A DNA stretch of 64,000 bases from Acidovorax sp. DW039 (GTDB lineage: Bacteria; Pseudomonadota; Gammaproteobacteria; Burkholderiales; Burkholderiaceae_C). How positions within the stretch are numbered: position 1 is the first letter of the stretch; each line of letters starts with the position of its first letter. Below are positions 16,620 through 26,877 of the stretch, piece by piece. Under the pieces are notes generated by a model. It ran no database searches and had not been told where the DNA came from. It saw only the letters and a program-made list of their open reading frames with translations. The stretch covers positions 248,001 through 312,000 of the forward strand of contig NZ_AP029020.1 in NCBI RefSeq assembly GCF_037101375.1, written 5' to 3'. The translations under genes were made by a program, and so were the position numbers.

Positions 16620-19600
16620 TCAGGCTTCCACGGAAGTTGGCACAACAAGGGCTTTGCGGGCCGTGCGGCGTTCGACGACTGCACGCACCAGCACATAGAA
16701 CACCGGTACAAAGAAGATGCCCAGCACGGTGGCACTGGTCATGCCGCCCAGCACACCGGTACCGATGGCCCTGCGGCTTGCGGCCCCTGCGCCGCTGGCC
16801 ATGGCCAGTGGCAGCACACCCAAAATGAATGCCAGCGAGGTCATCAAAATGGGCCTTAGCCGCAGCTTGACTGCTTGCAGCGCCGCCTCCATGGCATTCA
16901 GGCCTTGTTCCTGTAACTGCTTTGCGAACTCGACAATCAAAATCGCGTTCTTAGCTGCGAGTCCCACGGTCGTCAGCAGGCCGACCTGGAAGTACACGTC
17001 GTTTTCCAGCCCCAGCAAGCTGGTCAGGCTCACCGCACCGATGACTCCCAAGGGCACCACGAGCATCACCGACACAGGGACAGACCAGCTTTCGTACAAA
17101 GCGGCCAGACACAGGAACACGAAGAGCACCGATACTGCGTAAAGCACAGGAGCTTGAGCTCCCGACAGGCGCTCTTGATAGGACTGTCCAGCCCATTCGA
17201 TGCCAAAGCCTGGCGGCAGTTGCTTGACCAGTTCTTCCACCACGGCCATCGCGGTGCCAGAGCTCACGCCCGCAGCAGCTTCGCCTACGATTTCATAAGA
17301 GGAAAAGCCGTTGTAACGCTCCAGCTTGGGTGCACCAAAGGTCCACGATGTGCTGGCAAATGCCGAGAACGGGACCATGCTGCCTGTGCCGTTGCGTACA
17401 AACCATTGCATGATCGAATCCGGTGCCATGCGGTAGGGGGCATCTCCTTGCAGGTACACCTTCTTCACTCGGCCCTGATCCAGGAAGTCATTGACATAGC
17501 TGCCGCCCAGGGCTGACGACAGCGTAGTGTTGACGTCACTGGTGCTCAGTCCCATGGCTCCGGCCTTGCGGTCGTCAATGTTGATGCCCAGCTGAGCCGC
17601 GTCTTCGAGTCCACTGATCCGCACTTGCGCAAGCTCAGGTCTCTTACGCGCGAGTTGCAGTAACTGATCGCGTGCTGCGACCAGCGCCTCGTGCCCTTGG
17701 CCATTGCGGTCTTGGAGTTCAAAGGTAAAGCCCGCACTGGAACCCAAGCCACGCACTGACGGAGGTTGCATGATGAACACCCGCGCATCCCGCAGGCTGG
17801 CCAGCTCTTTGTTGGCGCGGCGCGCGATGGCTGCGGCGCTTTGACCTGCTTCCTTGCGCTCGTCCCAGGGCTTGAGTTTGATAAACAGCCGACCGCTGGC
17901 CTGGTCGCCACCAATCCCCACAATGGAGGTGTAGCCTGCCACGTCGGCTTGCTGGGAGAGCCAGTTTTCCACTGTTTGGAGTGAGCGCCGCAAGCGCTCT
18001 TCTGTTCCGCCAGAGGGGAGTCGGACTTCGCCCATCAACACGCCTTGGTCTTCGTCAGGCAGAAAAGACGTGGGTAGGCGGTGGTACATCCAGGCCATGG
18101 CCAATGTGATCGCGGCATAAACCAGCATGACCCGGCCTGTGCGGCGCAGCAGCCTGTCGACCAGCGACCCTGAGGCGGCACTACCGCGCTCAAAGCCCCG
18201 GTTGAAGTTGGTGTAAAACCGCTGAACTAGCCCTTTGGGTGCGTGTGCCTGGCCTGCAGGTGTGCGCAACAGCGTAGCGCACAGCGCGGGTGTGAGGCTC
18301 ATGGCCACAGCCACCGATAGCAGCATTGCAGAGACCACTGCGATAGAGAACTGGCGGTAAATAACACCGGTGGATCCACCAAAAAATGCCATCGGAACAA
18401 ATACTGCAGACAGTACCAGTGCGATGCCCACCAACGCTCCCGTGATCTCATCCATGGATTTGCGGGTGGCCTCCTTGGGAGAGAGTCCTTCTTCGTGCAT
18501 CACACGCTCGACGTTTTCCACCACCACGATGGCGTCGTCCACCAGCAAGCCAATTGCCAGCACCATGCCAAACATGGTCAGGCTATTGATGGAGTATCCA
18601 AATGCTGCGAGCACACCAAAGCTGCCCAGTAACACCACGGGCACGGCGATGGCGGGGATCAGCGTGGCCCGCCAGCTTTGCAGGAACACCAGCATCACTA
18701 ACACCACCAATGCCATAGCCTCGAATAGGGTGACCAGCACTTCCTCAATGGAGATCTTGACAAAGGGCGTGGTGTCGTAAGACGTTGCTATCTGCAGTTG
18801 GTATGGGAAATTGGGTTGCAGTTCTGCCAGTTTGCGGTTGACCAAGTCGGCTACCCCGATGGCATTACCCCCTGCGGCCAGCTTGATGCCCATGGCAGCC
18901 GAAGGGTTTCCCCCGTAGCGGGTGCTGATGGTGTAGCTCTCGCCTCCCATTTCCACACGGGCCACGTCGGCCAGACGTACCACGCTGCCGCTGGTATCTG
19001 TTTTGAGCACTACGTTTTCGAATTCCTCCACCGTCTGCAGTTTGCTGCGTGCGGTGATGGTCACGTTCATTTGCTGCGCGGGTGCGGCAGGCAGCCCGCC
19101 GACCTGCCCTGCGGACACCTGAGCGTTCTGTGCCTGCACCGCAGCGCTCACGTCCGAGGGCATGAGGGCATAGCTGGCCAGTTTGGCGGGGTTCAGCCAG
19201 ATACGAATGGCGTGCCCTGTGCCCAGTGTCTGCACATCGCCCACACCATCGAGTCGACTGATCACATCAACGAGGTTGGACGAGATGTAGTCACCGATGT
19301 CGATGGCTGTGGCGCTGCGGTCGGCTGAGTACAGCGCAACCACCATCAGAAAATCCGTACCGGTCTTGGTGACTGTCACGCCCTGGTTTTGCACGGCCTG
19401 CGGTAGTTGTGACTGTGCTTGTTGCAGCTTGTTCTGCACCTGCATTTGTGCCACATCAGGGTTGGTGCCTGCCACAAAGGTTAGCGTGATGCTGGCTGTA
19501 CCTGCCGAGGAACTGGTAGATGCCATGGACAGGAGTCCATCAAGCCCCTTCATCTTTTGCTCAATCACCTGGGTAACCGAGTCTTCAATCGTCTTGGCAG

Positions 19601-19757
19601 AAGCGCCGGGGTAGGTCGCGTTGATGGTGACTTTCGGAGGCGCGATGTCTGGATACTGCTCCAGCGGCAGACGGGTGATGGCCAGTGCGCCAAGCAGCAT
19701 CACCACGATGGCCAGCACCCAGGCAAATACAGGGCGGTCAATAAAAAAGCGGGCCAT
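16620..19757 (-). CDS. RND efflux permease, HAE1/AcrB family
   Basis: A 1045-residue inner-membrane proton antiporter of the hydrophobe/amphiphile efflux type. It begins MARFFIDRPVFAWVLAI, with a large periplasmic loop between the first two helices. The proton-relay aspartates are in GLLVDDAIVVVENV, and a second half repeats the fold. It should export drugs, dyes or solvents together with the adaptor (10 bases upstream) and the outer-membrane lipoprotein (downstream). Full length and intact. The substrate range cannot be read from sequence. Confidence 0.95.
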   Translation of the reverse strand: MARFFIDRPVFAWVLAIVVMLLGALAITRLPLEQYPDIAPPKVTINATYPGASAKTIEDSVTQVIEQKMKGLDGLLSMASTSSSAGTASITLTFVAGTNPDVAQMQVQNKLQQAQSQLPQAVQNQGVTVTKTGTDFLMVVALYSADRSATAIDIGDYISSNLVDVISRLDGVGDVQTLGTGHAIRIWLNPAKLASYALMPSDVSAAVQAQNAQVSAGQVGGLPAAPAQQMNVTITARSKLQTVEEFENVVLKTDTSGSVVRLADVARVEMGGESYTISTRYGGNPSAAMGIKLAAGGNAIGVADLVNRKLAELQPNFPYQLQIATSYDTTPFVKISIEEVLVTLFEAMALVVLVMLVFLQSWRATLIPAIAVPVVLLGSFGVLAAFGYSINSLTMFGMVLAIGLLVDDAIVVVENVERVMHEEGLSPKEATRKSMDEITGALVGIALVLSAVFVPMAFFGGSTGVIYRQFSIAVVSAMLLSVAVAMSLTPALCATLLRTPAGQAHAPKGLVQRFYTNFNRGFERGSAASGSLVDRLLRRTGRVMLVYAAITLAMAWMYHRLPTSFLPDEDQGVLMGEVRLPSGGTEERLRRSLQTVENWLSQQADVAGYTSIVGIGGDQASGRLFIKLKPWDERKEAGQSAAAIARRANKELASLRDARVFIMQPPSVRGLGSSAGFTFELQDRNGQGHEALVAARDQLLQLARKRPELAQVRISGLEDAAQLGINIDDRKAGAMGLSTSDVNTTLSSALGGSYVNDFLDQGRVKKVYLQGDAPYRMAPDSIMQWFVRNGTGSMVPFSAFASTSWTFGAPKLERYNGFSSYEIVGEAAAGVSSGTAMAVVEELVKQLPPGFGIEWAGQSYQERLSGAQAPVLYAVSVLFVFLCLAALYESWSVPVSVMLVVPLGVIGAVSLTSLLGLENDVYFQVGLLTTVGLAAKNAILIVEFAKQLQEQGLNAMEAALQAVKLRLRPILMTSLAFILGVLPLAMASGAGAASRRAIGTGVLGGMTSATVLGIFFVPVFYVLVRAVVERRTARKALVVPTSVEA

Positions 19758-19766
19758 GGCAATTCC

Positions 19767-21014
19767 TTATTGGGAGGCTATAGCCTGTGTTGCGGGCGCC
19801 GATGTGCTCGACAAAGCTGTGAGGTCGACAGCATGCGTTTGCACCACGTCGCCCACCCGTACCTTTTGGCTGCCTTCCACCACCACCCTGTCACCCTTGC
19901 CCAAGCCGGAGGCGACCAGCCACTGATTGCCTACCGTACGGTCCAGCGTCACTGTCCGTTTTTCAACCTTCCCATCCTGGGAAACTACGAGCACGGAGGT
20001 GCCATTACGGCTGTCCCGACTGACCGCTTGCTGAGGGACCAGTAGGGCGTTGTCTACCACTTCGGTAGGGAGGACTGCGCGGACATACATGCCCGTCATA
20101 AGCAACCCTTTTGGGTTGGGAAACGTTGCACGCAAGGTGACGGCTCCCGTACTGGTGTTAACCGAAACTCCGCGCACCTTCAGCGTACCGGGCTGGGGGT
20201 AAATCGTCCCGTCTTCCAGCATCAGCCGCACGCTGGCAGTAGTTGCATCTGCGGCCTTGCCTTTGCCGCTTGCCAAGCGGCGTTGGAGTGTGAGCCATTC
20301 TGCGCTGGACTGACTAATATCTATCTGGATCGGATCGGTTTGACGCACCGTCGTCAGTGCTGTGGCTTGGTCGGCCGTCACCAGTGCGCCCGTGGTCGCA
20401 GTTGACACATCAGCTATTCCACTGATTGGGGCGCGCACCACCGTGCGCTCTAAGTTGATGCGCGCCGTCATTACTGCGGCTTGGGCCGTAGCAACGTCTG
20501 CTTGGGCTTGTTTGAGTGCGGCGCGTGCGTTTTGAGCATCCTGCTGGCTGACAGCATCGATCTTCAGCAGTGCATCCTGGCGCTGTGCCGTTAGCTCTGC
20601 GGATTCCAAGGTAGCTTTCGCTTTGAGTAGTGCTGCCTGGGTACTTGCGTATGTGGCTTCGTATGTTGCTGGGTCGATTTGGTAAAGCGCTTGCCCAGCC
20701 TTAACCAGAGTGCCTTCGGTAAAGCTGCGGTTACGAATGATCCCACCCACTTGTGGGCGTATCTCTGCCACAAGAGGGGCAGTCGTGCGACCAGGTAGTT
20801 CAGTGGTCAGCGTTACGGTCTCGGGCTTTATTTCATGCACGCCGACTGCCACGGGGGCTGATGCCTTGGCGGTTGCTGCGGTACTTGATGCAGGACTGCA
20901 TGCCTGCAGGAGCAGAGAAACGGCAAGTGCACCTGCACAAGTTGCAGGGCTCAGTCCGAAGCGCTGTAGGGCACGCCGGACATACAAGGCTTTGTGGGAA
21001 ATGGGGGAATTCAT
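19767..21014 (-). CDS. RND efflux periplasmic adaptor, AcrA family
   Basis: A 415-residue membrane-fusion protein. The lipoprotein signal ends LLLQAC, so it is anchored in the inner membrane. Barrel-sandwich halves flank an alpha-helical hairpin (GQALYQIDPATYEATYAS and RTVVRAPISGIADVS). ATG 21014 is chosen; a start at 21038 is possible. First gene of the pump operon, divergent from the sensor kinase with only about 80 bases between the starts, so both promoters must overlap. Confidence 0.93.
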   Translation of the reverse strand: MNSPISHKALYVRRALQRFGLSPATCAGALAVSLLLQACSPASSTAATAKASAPVAVGVHEIKPETVTLTTELPGRTTAPLVAEIRPQVGGIIRNRSFTEGTLVKAGQALYQIDPATYEATYASTQAALLKAKATLESAELTAQRQDALLKIDAVSQQDAQNARAALKQAQADVATAQAAVMTARINLERTVVRAPISGIADVSTATTGALVTADQATALTTVRQTDPIQIDISQSSAEWLTLQRRLASGKGKAADATTASVRLMLEDGTIYPQPGTLKVRGVSVNTSTGAVTLRATFPNPKGLLMTGMYVRAVLPTEVVDNALLVPQQAVSRDSRNGTSVLVVSQDGKVEKRTVTLDRTVGNQWLVASGLGKGDRVVVEGSQKVRVGDVVQTHAVDLTALSSTSAPATQAIASQ

Positions 21015-21094
21015 GACGGCTCGAGTCTGTTGGGACAATGGCGACCATGTTCCTGTTCAAATGTGCAGGAACTTTGGAGATCCGCAGGCCGAAC

Positions 21095-22540
21095 ATGAAC
21101 TTATGTAAACGTCCGGGTATCACGACTCGTGTTTTTCTGGCAGCGTTGGCGACAGCAGTGCTGGTGGCCGTGGTCATGGGAGTGGCTACCCACCTGAGCT
21201 TTACACGGGGGTTTTTGGGTTTTCTGAATGCCCAGCAGGTGCTGCGCATGGATGCGGCGCTGCCCAGCCTGGAGCAGGCCTATGCGAGCCAGGGCTCCTG
21301 GGAATTTGTGCGCAATCGCCCCGATGTGTGGTTTCGTCTTCTGGGTGCAGAGCACACCTTGGCGCGTCCAGGAGCGACACCTACGGACAGCCAGTCCAAT
21401 TTGGTGGCTCCCGACCTTCTGGGTGCAGGACGACGCCTTACCTTACTTGATGCGCAGCGTCAGCGTGTGATCGGCTTCCCCTACATCCTGGCTGCCTCCG
21501 TGCAGCGGGAGATCATTGTGGATGGGAACACCGTGGGTTGGCTGGCCATTGCCCCTATCGAGACAGCCACTGACGTGGCCGCTGTCAAGTTTTTGCAGGC
21601 CCAGTGGCATTCGCTTTGGCTGGCTGCGGGCTTGGCAGTGCTGTTATCGGGTTTGATGGCGTGGTGGGTCGCGCGGGCTTTGCTTTCACCCGTACGTCAG
21701 GTGGCTGCGGCCACCCACCAGCTGGCCGCCGGTCGTTTCGGCACTGAAGTGGTTGTGCAGGGGCACGACGAGGTTGCTCAGTTAGCGCAGGATTTCAATC
21801 GCCTTTCCCACGCTCTTGCGCGTCATGAAAAAATGCGTCGTGACTTCATGGCCGACGTGTCACACGAGTTGCGCACCCCACTGTCTGTGCTGCGTGGCGA
21901 GCTCGAAGCCGTAGAGGACGGGGTGCACCCCCTCACGCCTGAGTTGCTGCGCGTGATGCAGTCCCAGGTCACGGCCTTGTCTCAGTTGGTAGCGGACCTG
22001 CATGAGTTGGCGTTGGCCGATGCGGGGGCATTAGCATACCGCATGTTTGATACCGACTTGGTGTCGTTGGTGCGCCAGACGGTACAGGCCTTTCAAGGGC
22101 GGTGCACTGAGCGTGGGCTGACGCTGCAGCTTCTCTTGCCCCCGCAGCCTGTCATGGTCACGGGTGATGAAGCAAGGTTATCCCAGTTACTGCGCAACCT
22201 GCTGGATAACAGTGTGCGCTATACCGACGGCCCAGGACAGGTGCAGGTAAGTGTGTCTGTATTGCCATCGTCCGTCTCACCGCTTGTCACGCTGGCTGTG
22301 CAAGATAGTGCACCGGGTGTGGACGCAGCTGCCTTGCCCCGTCTGTTCGATCGGTTTTATCGGACAGACAGTTCACGCAGCCGTGCTGCAGGTGGCAGCG
22401 GGTTGGGGATGGCGATTGTCCAGAGCATTGCCCAAGCCCACGGGGGGCACGTGCAGGCTTGTAATTCTTCTTTGGGAGGGCTGTACGTAGAGGTGCACCT
22501 GCCTTTGTCGATGGCTTTGACTTCAGGAGCACCTACGTGA
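21095..22540 (+). CDS. Sensor histidine kinase, BaeS-like
   Basis: A 481-residue membrane kinase. Two transmembrane helices (about residues 11-31 and 172-194) flank a periplasmic sensor region. A HAMP domain, a HisKA domain with phospho-accepting H257 in DVSHELRTP, and an ATPase domain with N box ([15 protein letters not shown]) and G box ([13 protein letters not shown]) follow. It is divergent from the RND pump and overlaps its response-regulator gene by four bases, so it most likely controls the pump in response to envelope stress or a substrate. The start is uncertain: ATG 21038 in the same frame would add 19 residues. Confidence 0.92.
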   Translation: MNLCKRPGITTRVFLAALATAVLVAVVMGVATHLSFTRGFLGFLNAQQVLRMDAALPSLEQAYASQGSWEFVRNRPDVWFRLLGAEHTLARPGATPTDSQSNLVAPDLLGAGRRLTLLDAQRQRVIGFPYILAASVQREIIVDGNTVGWLAIAPIETATDVAAVKFLQAQWHSLWLAAGLAVLLSGLMAWWVARALLSPVRQVAAATHQLAAGRFGTEVVVQGHDEVAQLAQDFNRLSHALARHEKMRRDFMADVSHELRTPLSVLRGELEAVEDGVHPLTPELLRVMQSQVTALSQLVADLHELALADAGALAYRMFDTDLVSLVRQTVQAFQGRCTERGLTLQLLLPPQPVMVTGDEARLSQLLRNLLDNSVRYTDGPGQVQVSVSVLPSSVSPLVTLAVQDSAPGVDAAALPRLFDRFYRTDSSRSRAAGGSGLGMAIVQSIAQAHGGHVQACNSSLGGLYVEVHLPLSMALTSGAPT

Positions 22541-23253
22541 CTGTGTCATTGGTACCCCGTATCCTTGTGGTGGAGGACGAGCCTCACCTTGCGACACTAG
22601 TGTGTGACTACTTGCGTCAGGCCCGTTATGAGGCTCATGCGCTAGACCATGGCAGTCTGGTGTTGCCATGGGTGGAGCAGCGTAGGCCTGATCTCATTGT
22701 TTTGGACCTCATGCTGCCTGGTGTCGATGGACTAACGCTATGCCGTCATCTACGTGCGAACAGTGATATCCCTCTGGTGATGATTACAGCCAGGGTAGAA
22801 GAAGTGGACCGACTGATTGGGTTGGAGGCTGGTGCGGACGATTACCTTTGCAAACCTTTCAGTCCCCGCGAACTGGTCGCTCGGGTCAAGGCCGTGCTGC
22901 GGCGATATCGTCCCGCGCCTGCTCAGGATGGGGTGGTGGTCTTTGTGCCTGGGGCAGGCCTGCATGTAGACCGGGAGCGTCATCTGGCCTTTTGGAACGG
23001 TACCCCCTTGGATCTAACTCCTGCAGAATTTCGGCTGCTGAGTACGTTTGCCCTGTCCCCTGGAAGGGTGTTTTCGAGGGACCAGCTTTTGGACCGGCTG
23101 CATGATGATCAGCGCAACCTTAGTGACCGTACAGTGGACAGCCACGTTAAGAATCTACGTCGCAAGCTGGAATCTGTATGCCAAGGGCAGGAACCCATAC
23201 GTTCTATCTATGGGGTAGGCTACCGATTTGAGTTGGACGCATTAAAGATCTGA
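22537..23253 (+). CDS. OmpR-family response regulator, BaeR-like
   Basis: A 238-residue regulator with a receiver domain (acidic pocket E13/D14, phospho-acceptor D57 in [10 protein letters not shown], conserved lysine in [13 protein letters not shown]) and a C-terminal winged helix (about 140-235) ending in the IYGVGYRF signature. The GTG start is inside the kinase stop (GTGA overlap), which ensures translational coupling. It should activate or tune the divergent RND operon. Confidence 0.94.
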   Translation: MTVSLVPRILVVEDEPHLATLVCDYLRQARYEAHALDHGSLVLPWVEQRRPDLIVLDLMLPGVDGLTLCRHLRANSDIPLVMITARVEEVDRLIGLEAGADDYLCKPFSPRELVARVKAVLRRYRPAPAQDGVVVFVPGAGLHVDRERHLAFWNGTPLDLTPAEFRLLSTFALSPGRVFSRDQLLDRLHDDQRNLSDRTVDSHVKNLRRKLESVCQGQEPIRSIYGVGYRFELDALKI

Positions 23254-23359
23254 CGTTTTGTTATGAATGCCCGGGATAAGCTCCGCACCGTCCAGCCGTC
23301 GGGGGGCGTCTAAAACTTGGATTACTAGGAGGTAGTTCTGTATTCCTACGGAGATTGAA

Positions 23360-23540
23360 TACGAGCTGTTGAGCTCTATATCAAGCTCGGCAAACGCAGC
23401 AGCCCGACCATCCGTCCGCTGGGGACCCAACCCAGAATGTATTGAAGGGTGGCACCGCGAGTATCAGCCGCGGCTCGACCTTCCAAAGAAATATGTTCCT
23501 AACAGCGGCTGCGCGAGCAGCCTTGGTGCAACAAGGTGAC
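23360..23540 (+). mobile_element. IS3-family OrfA remnant
   Basis: Two frames together read like the N-terminus of an IS3-type OrfA: AVELYIKLGKRSSPTIRPLG in one frame (23365-23450), then GWHREYQPRLDLPKKYV in another. A one-base shift separates them and nothing of OrfB follows. It is the first of a series of IS remnants downstream of the two-component system. No terminal repeats can be assigned. Confidence 0.55.
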
Positions 23541-23640
23541 GTTCTATGAACAAGTTCTGGCTTGATGGATAACCCCGTAGCTGCTTGGCAATCACCTTGT
23601 TGCAACAAGGTGATGTTCTATGAACTACTCTGAACTACTC
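23528..23640. repeat. Direct repeat with perfect 24-bp palindrome
   Basis: A 24-base unit (GCAACAAGGTGA, then C or T, then GTTCTATGAAC) occurs at 23528-23551 and 23602-23625. The second copy is joined on its left to its own reverse complement, giving a perfect 24-bp palindrome at 23591-23614 (ATCACCTTGTTG and its complement). A tandem TGAACTACTC duplication follows. This may be a scar from IS movement or a protein-binding site; it has no coding role. Confidence 0.6.
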
Positions 23641-23671
23641 ATTTCCCGCAGGCCACAGCACTGAATCGCTC

Positions 23672-23800
23672 CGGATTTGAACTTCCCCCCAGAAGTTGGA
23701 CGGTGGCCTTGCCTCCGACCCGACGGTGTTTGTCCGTCAATATTTCACGGGCTGAGTCCATTCAATCTGCGCTTTATGTGCTCATGGTCGTAGGCCACAT
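23672..23800 (-). mobile_element. IS3-family (IS150-like) terminal remnant
   Basis: This stretch repeats, in degenerate form, the end of the IS3-family element at 25800-25930. It shares the terminus CCCCCAGAAGTTGGAC and the last transposase codons (HEHIKRRLNGLSP, compared with [13 protein letters not shown] there). Only the OrfB C-terminus and one inverted repeat are left, joined directly to an IS5-type remnant. Confidence 0.65.
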
Positions 23801-24475
23801 GCCTGCGTACGTTCCTGTTGGCATCGGCCCGCCTGTCCACTCCTTGGTAGCCCGTTTCACCAAAGGCATCTTTCTCTTGCCCATACAGCAAACTGTTTGC
23901 TTCAACCACCTCGTTCATATTGCCGCTGGTGCTTCGAACGCTGTGCGCCAAGCTTGAATCAGCATCCATACTAATGTGGTCCTTCATACCAAAGCGCCAC
24001 TGGTTGCCCTCCTGCTTCGGTGCATTTCCGGGTCACGCCCTGCGCTTCGATTCTTGGTATCGATGAGCGCAGCAATCAGCGTGGCATCCACCACAGTGCC
24101 CGCTTTGAGCTGCAACCCTTTAACTTGCAGGTGACACGGTGGTCAGGATCTGATCGGCCAGCTTGTGGCGCTCCAGCAGGTGGCGAAACCTCAGGATGCT
24201 CGATTCGCTGGGAATGTGTTCGTCCCAGTGAGATAGGCCTGCAAAATCACGGAAGGCCGGCACGTCGTGCAGCGCTTCTTCCATGGCTGGGTCGCTGAGC
24301 TTGAACCACTGCTGCATGAAGTGGATGCGCACCAGGGGGGCTGCACCGAAAAATTGCGCCTAGCTTCGGATGTAAACGGTTCTATCAGCGAGACCAGTTC
24401 AGCCCATTACATCCCCACAGTTCCATTGCGTCAAGGAATTCACGCTTGCGTGTTCACTTAGTGGTGTTGCTCAGG
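23800..24475 (-). mobile_element. IS5-family transposase remnant
   Basis: Broken minus-strand frames match an IS5-family DDE transposase: MRIHFMQQWFKLSDPAMEEA with FRHLLERHKLADQ (24332 to about 24120), and farther on MDADSSLAHSVRSTSGNMNE with GETGYQGVDRRADANRNVRR (about 23970-23800). Several frame changes and the missing C-terminus show that it is dead. It is a different, more diverged IS5 member than the two intact-length copies nearby. Confidence 0.65.
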
Positions 24476-24489
24476 CTGCTTTGCTTTAG

Positions 24490-25689
24490 GGAAGGTCTGC
24501 GAAATCCCGCTCGCCAGCCCGGCACAGCCTGATGTCGAGCGCCGCCTCACCTGATGCCTGCGCAATCCGCTTTTTGGGGCCGGTTTGACACCGTTTGCAG
24601 GCCTGGTTCAGCCCTTGTGGCACCACTTTGGCACCCCACAGACGCACCTATCCCTGCAGCGCCATGATCCGCTTCCTGGCCATCCACAGGTTGCCAAGCG
24701 CAAACAGCATCGTCAGACGCGCCGTGTTCTTCTCTAACCCACGGTAGCGTATCTTGGCATACCCAAACTGCTGCTTGATCACCCGGAACGGGTGCTCCAC
24801 CTTGGCCCGCACGCTGGCCTTCAGTCGCTCGACCTTCTCCAGCAGTTTGTGCAGCTCCCGATTGGCATCGAGCGTCTTGCGCTTGCCCGGGCGCATGGCT
24901 ACGTGCCACTTGATCTTGGCCTTGCTCCCTTGCATCTCCTGGCGCTTATCCACGCCCTGGTAGCCCGCGTCACCCCAGGCATGCTTCTCTTTGCCATGCA
25001 ACAGTCCTGCTGCCTGCGTCACATCGTTGACGTTGGCAGCTGTGCCGATGACGGTGTGCACCAGTCCTGAGTCGGCATCCACGCCAATGTGCGCCTTCAT
25101 GCCAAAGTGTCACTGGTTGCCCTTTTTGGTCTGGTGCATCTCTGGATCTCGCTCACCTTCTTTGTTCTTGGTTGAGCTGGGGGCAGCAATGATGGTGGCG
25201 TCCACGATGGTGCCGGTCTTGAGCATCAGGCCTTGCTGGGCCAGTCCGGTGTTGATGGCCGCCAGCACCTGCGGGGCCAGTTGGTGCTTCTCCAGCAAAT
25301 GGCGGAAACGCAGGATGGTGGTCTCATCGGGCATGCGAGCTGCACCATCAAGGCCTGCAAAGCGGCGGTACAGGGGCCGCTCGTGCAGTTCTTCTTCCAT
25401 GGACGGATCGCTCAGGTTCCACCACAGCTGCAGGCAATGGATGCGCAGCATGGTCTCGATAGGAAACGGTGGGCGCCCACCCAGGGCCTGGTGCGAGCCC
25501 CGGGCGAAGGGGGCAATGAGAGCCACCAGCGTTGCCCAGGGCACCACCTGGTTCATCTCATCGAGAAAGACCTCTTTGCGGGTCTTCTTGGGCAGTGGGT
25601 CCAGGCCCAGGGTGTATTGATCCATGGCGCCATTGTCTTGGATGCTTGGCGCTGGGGAGGATCAGGTCAGGAGGTTTTGCAGACCTTCC
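24490..25689 (-). mobile_element. IS5-family element, copy A
   Basis: A 1200-bp element with terminal inverted repeats starting GGAAGGTCTGC at both ends (24490 and 25689). It encodes one transposase on the minus strand, interrupted by a TGA. Its outer 30 bases differ at a few positions from copy B (for example G for A at position 12), whereas the transposase region appears identical. Confidence 0.85.
24648..25625 (-). pseudogene. IS5-family transposase with internal UGA (copy A)
   Basis: A 325-codon DDE transposase frame. It starts MDQYTLGLDPLPKKTRK, includes the first catalytic aspartate D142 in TIVDATIIAAPSS, and stops at codon 172 (TGA at 25110-25112). It continues in the same frame as HFGMKAHIGVDADSG with the second aspartate (GDAGYQGVDK) and the terminal KVEHPFRVIKQQFGY containing the catalytic Glu. 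In relatives the stop position is a tryptophan (QWHFGMK), so one base change explains it. The product of the first half lacks two catalytic residues. The identical defect occurs in copy B. Confidence 0.85.
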
Positions 25690-25794
25690 CTAGCTTCAGA
25701 ACAAGCAATTGTTTTAGAAAGTGGGCAAATGGGGCGTGAATGAGTCAACACTAAGCAAGGTCGGACAGCACCTCGCACAACGTCTAACACTAAA

Positions 25795-26815
25795 TCGCCC
25801 CGGGTTTGAACTGCCCCCCAGAAGTTGGACAGTTGCCTTGCTGCCAATCAGGCGGTGTTTCTCAGCCAGTATCCCACCGGGCTGAGTCCGTTCAATCTGA
25901 GCTTGATGCGCTCATGGTTGTAATAGAGAACGTAATCCTGCACGCCCGCTTCGAGCGTTTCCAAGACTGTTGGGAACAGCAAGCCGGAAGTACTCTGCTT
26001 TGAGGGTGCCGAAGAAGCTCTCAATTGCCGCATTGTCAAAGCGGTTGCCTTTTCGGCTCATGCTCTGCTTGACTCCCCGTTGCACAAGCAACGCTCTATA
26101 GGGCTGCATCCTTTAGTGCCAACCTTGGTCGGAATGGACGAAAGTTCCCCCGTGCAAACGGTCCGCGCCAGCGCTGCCTCGATCTCGCGGTTGTACAGAT
26201 CCATGCATACTGACAGGTAGAGCTTGTGGCCATTCACATTGAACTCGGTGACATCGGTTGCCCACTTCTGGTTTGGTGCGATCGCACAGAAGTCTCGCTG
26301 CAGAACGCTCGGCACGTGTGCATCGCTGACGCCTAGAGCACGCCGGGACCGCATGTTCGCCCGAATCATCGCGCGCAGCCCCCTCTTGCGCATCAGACGC
26401 TGCACGCACTTGGGGTTGATAAGCTCCGCCACCGCATTGCATAGCGCGGCCGTGATCCGTCTGTAGCCGTTGCGTCCTTCATGCTCGTCACACCATACAT
26501 CCAAGGCGCTTTGCTGGTCAGTGCGTTGGCTCGCCTTGCATTGGTAGTTGAACGTGCTGCGTGGCAGGCCTGCGACCTGCAACAGGTATGCCAATTTATG
26601 ACGATTCCTCAACCCGGAAATCAGACGCGCTTTGTCGGCGCAGCTGATCTCCTCGACCGAATCAAGGCCTCCAATTTTTTGAGGCACGCGACCTCGGCAC
26701 GCAGTCGTTCGTTCTCTTCTTTTAGTGTTTGCGGCACATCGGCGCGCCCCACGGGCTTTGCTTGCTTCGCTGTACTCAGTCCAATAGGGGAGCTTGTAGC
26801 TGGTCTTTAGCTATA
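25795..26815 (-). mobile_element. IS3-family (IS150-like) element, degenerate
   Basis: Reading right to left: the OrfA end and OrfB start (LKEENERLRAEVACLKK, about 26730-26680), then an OrfB integrase core with the first Asp in WATDVTEFNVNGHKLYLS. A frameshift occurs in the DQGW region near 26110. [20 protein letters not shown] with the catalytic Glu follows in another frame, and then [20 protein letters not shown]. The right end carries CCCCCCAGAAGTTGGACA. The 5' part of OrfA and the left terminal repeat are missing. It lies inside the composite transposon and is inactive. Confidence 0.8.
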
Positions 26816-26816
26816 A

Positions 26817-26854
26817 ATTGCACACACCCCAGAAATGGGGGCTATCTGTGCAAT
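26817..26854. terminator. Hairpin after the hydrolase gene
   Basis: ATTGCACA and TGTGCAAT form a perfect 8-bp stem around an inner CCCC/GGGG stem, starting 24 bases beyond the hydrolase stop. It has no clear T-run, so it may be a weak terminator or an mRNA-stabilising hairpin. Confidence 0.4.
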
Positions 26855-26877
26855 GAAGCGGTGTGGCGAAGCGATTA

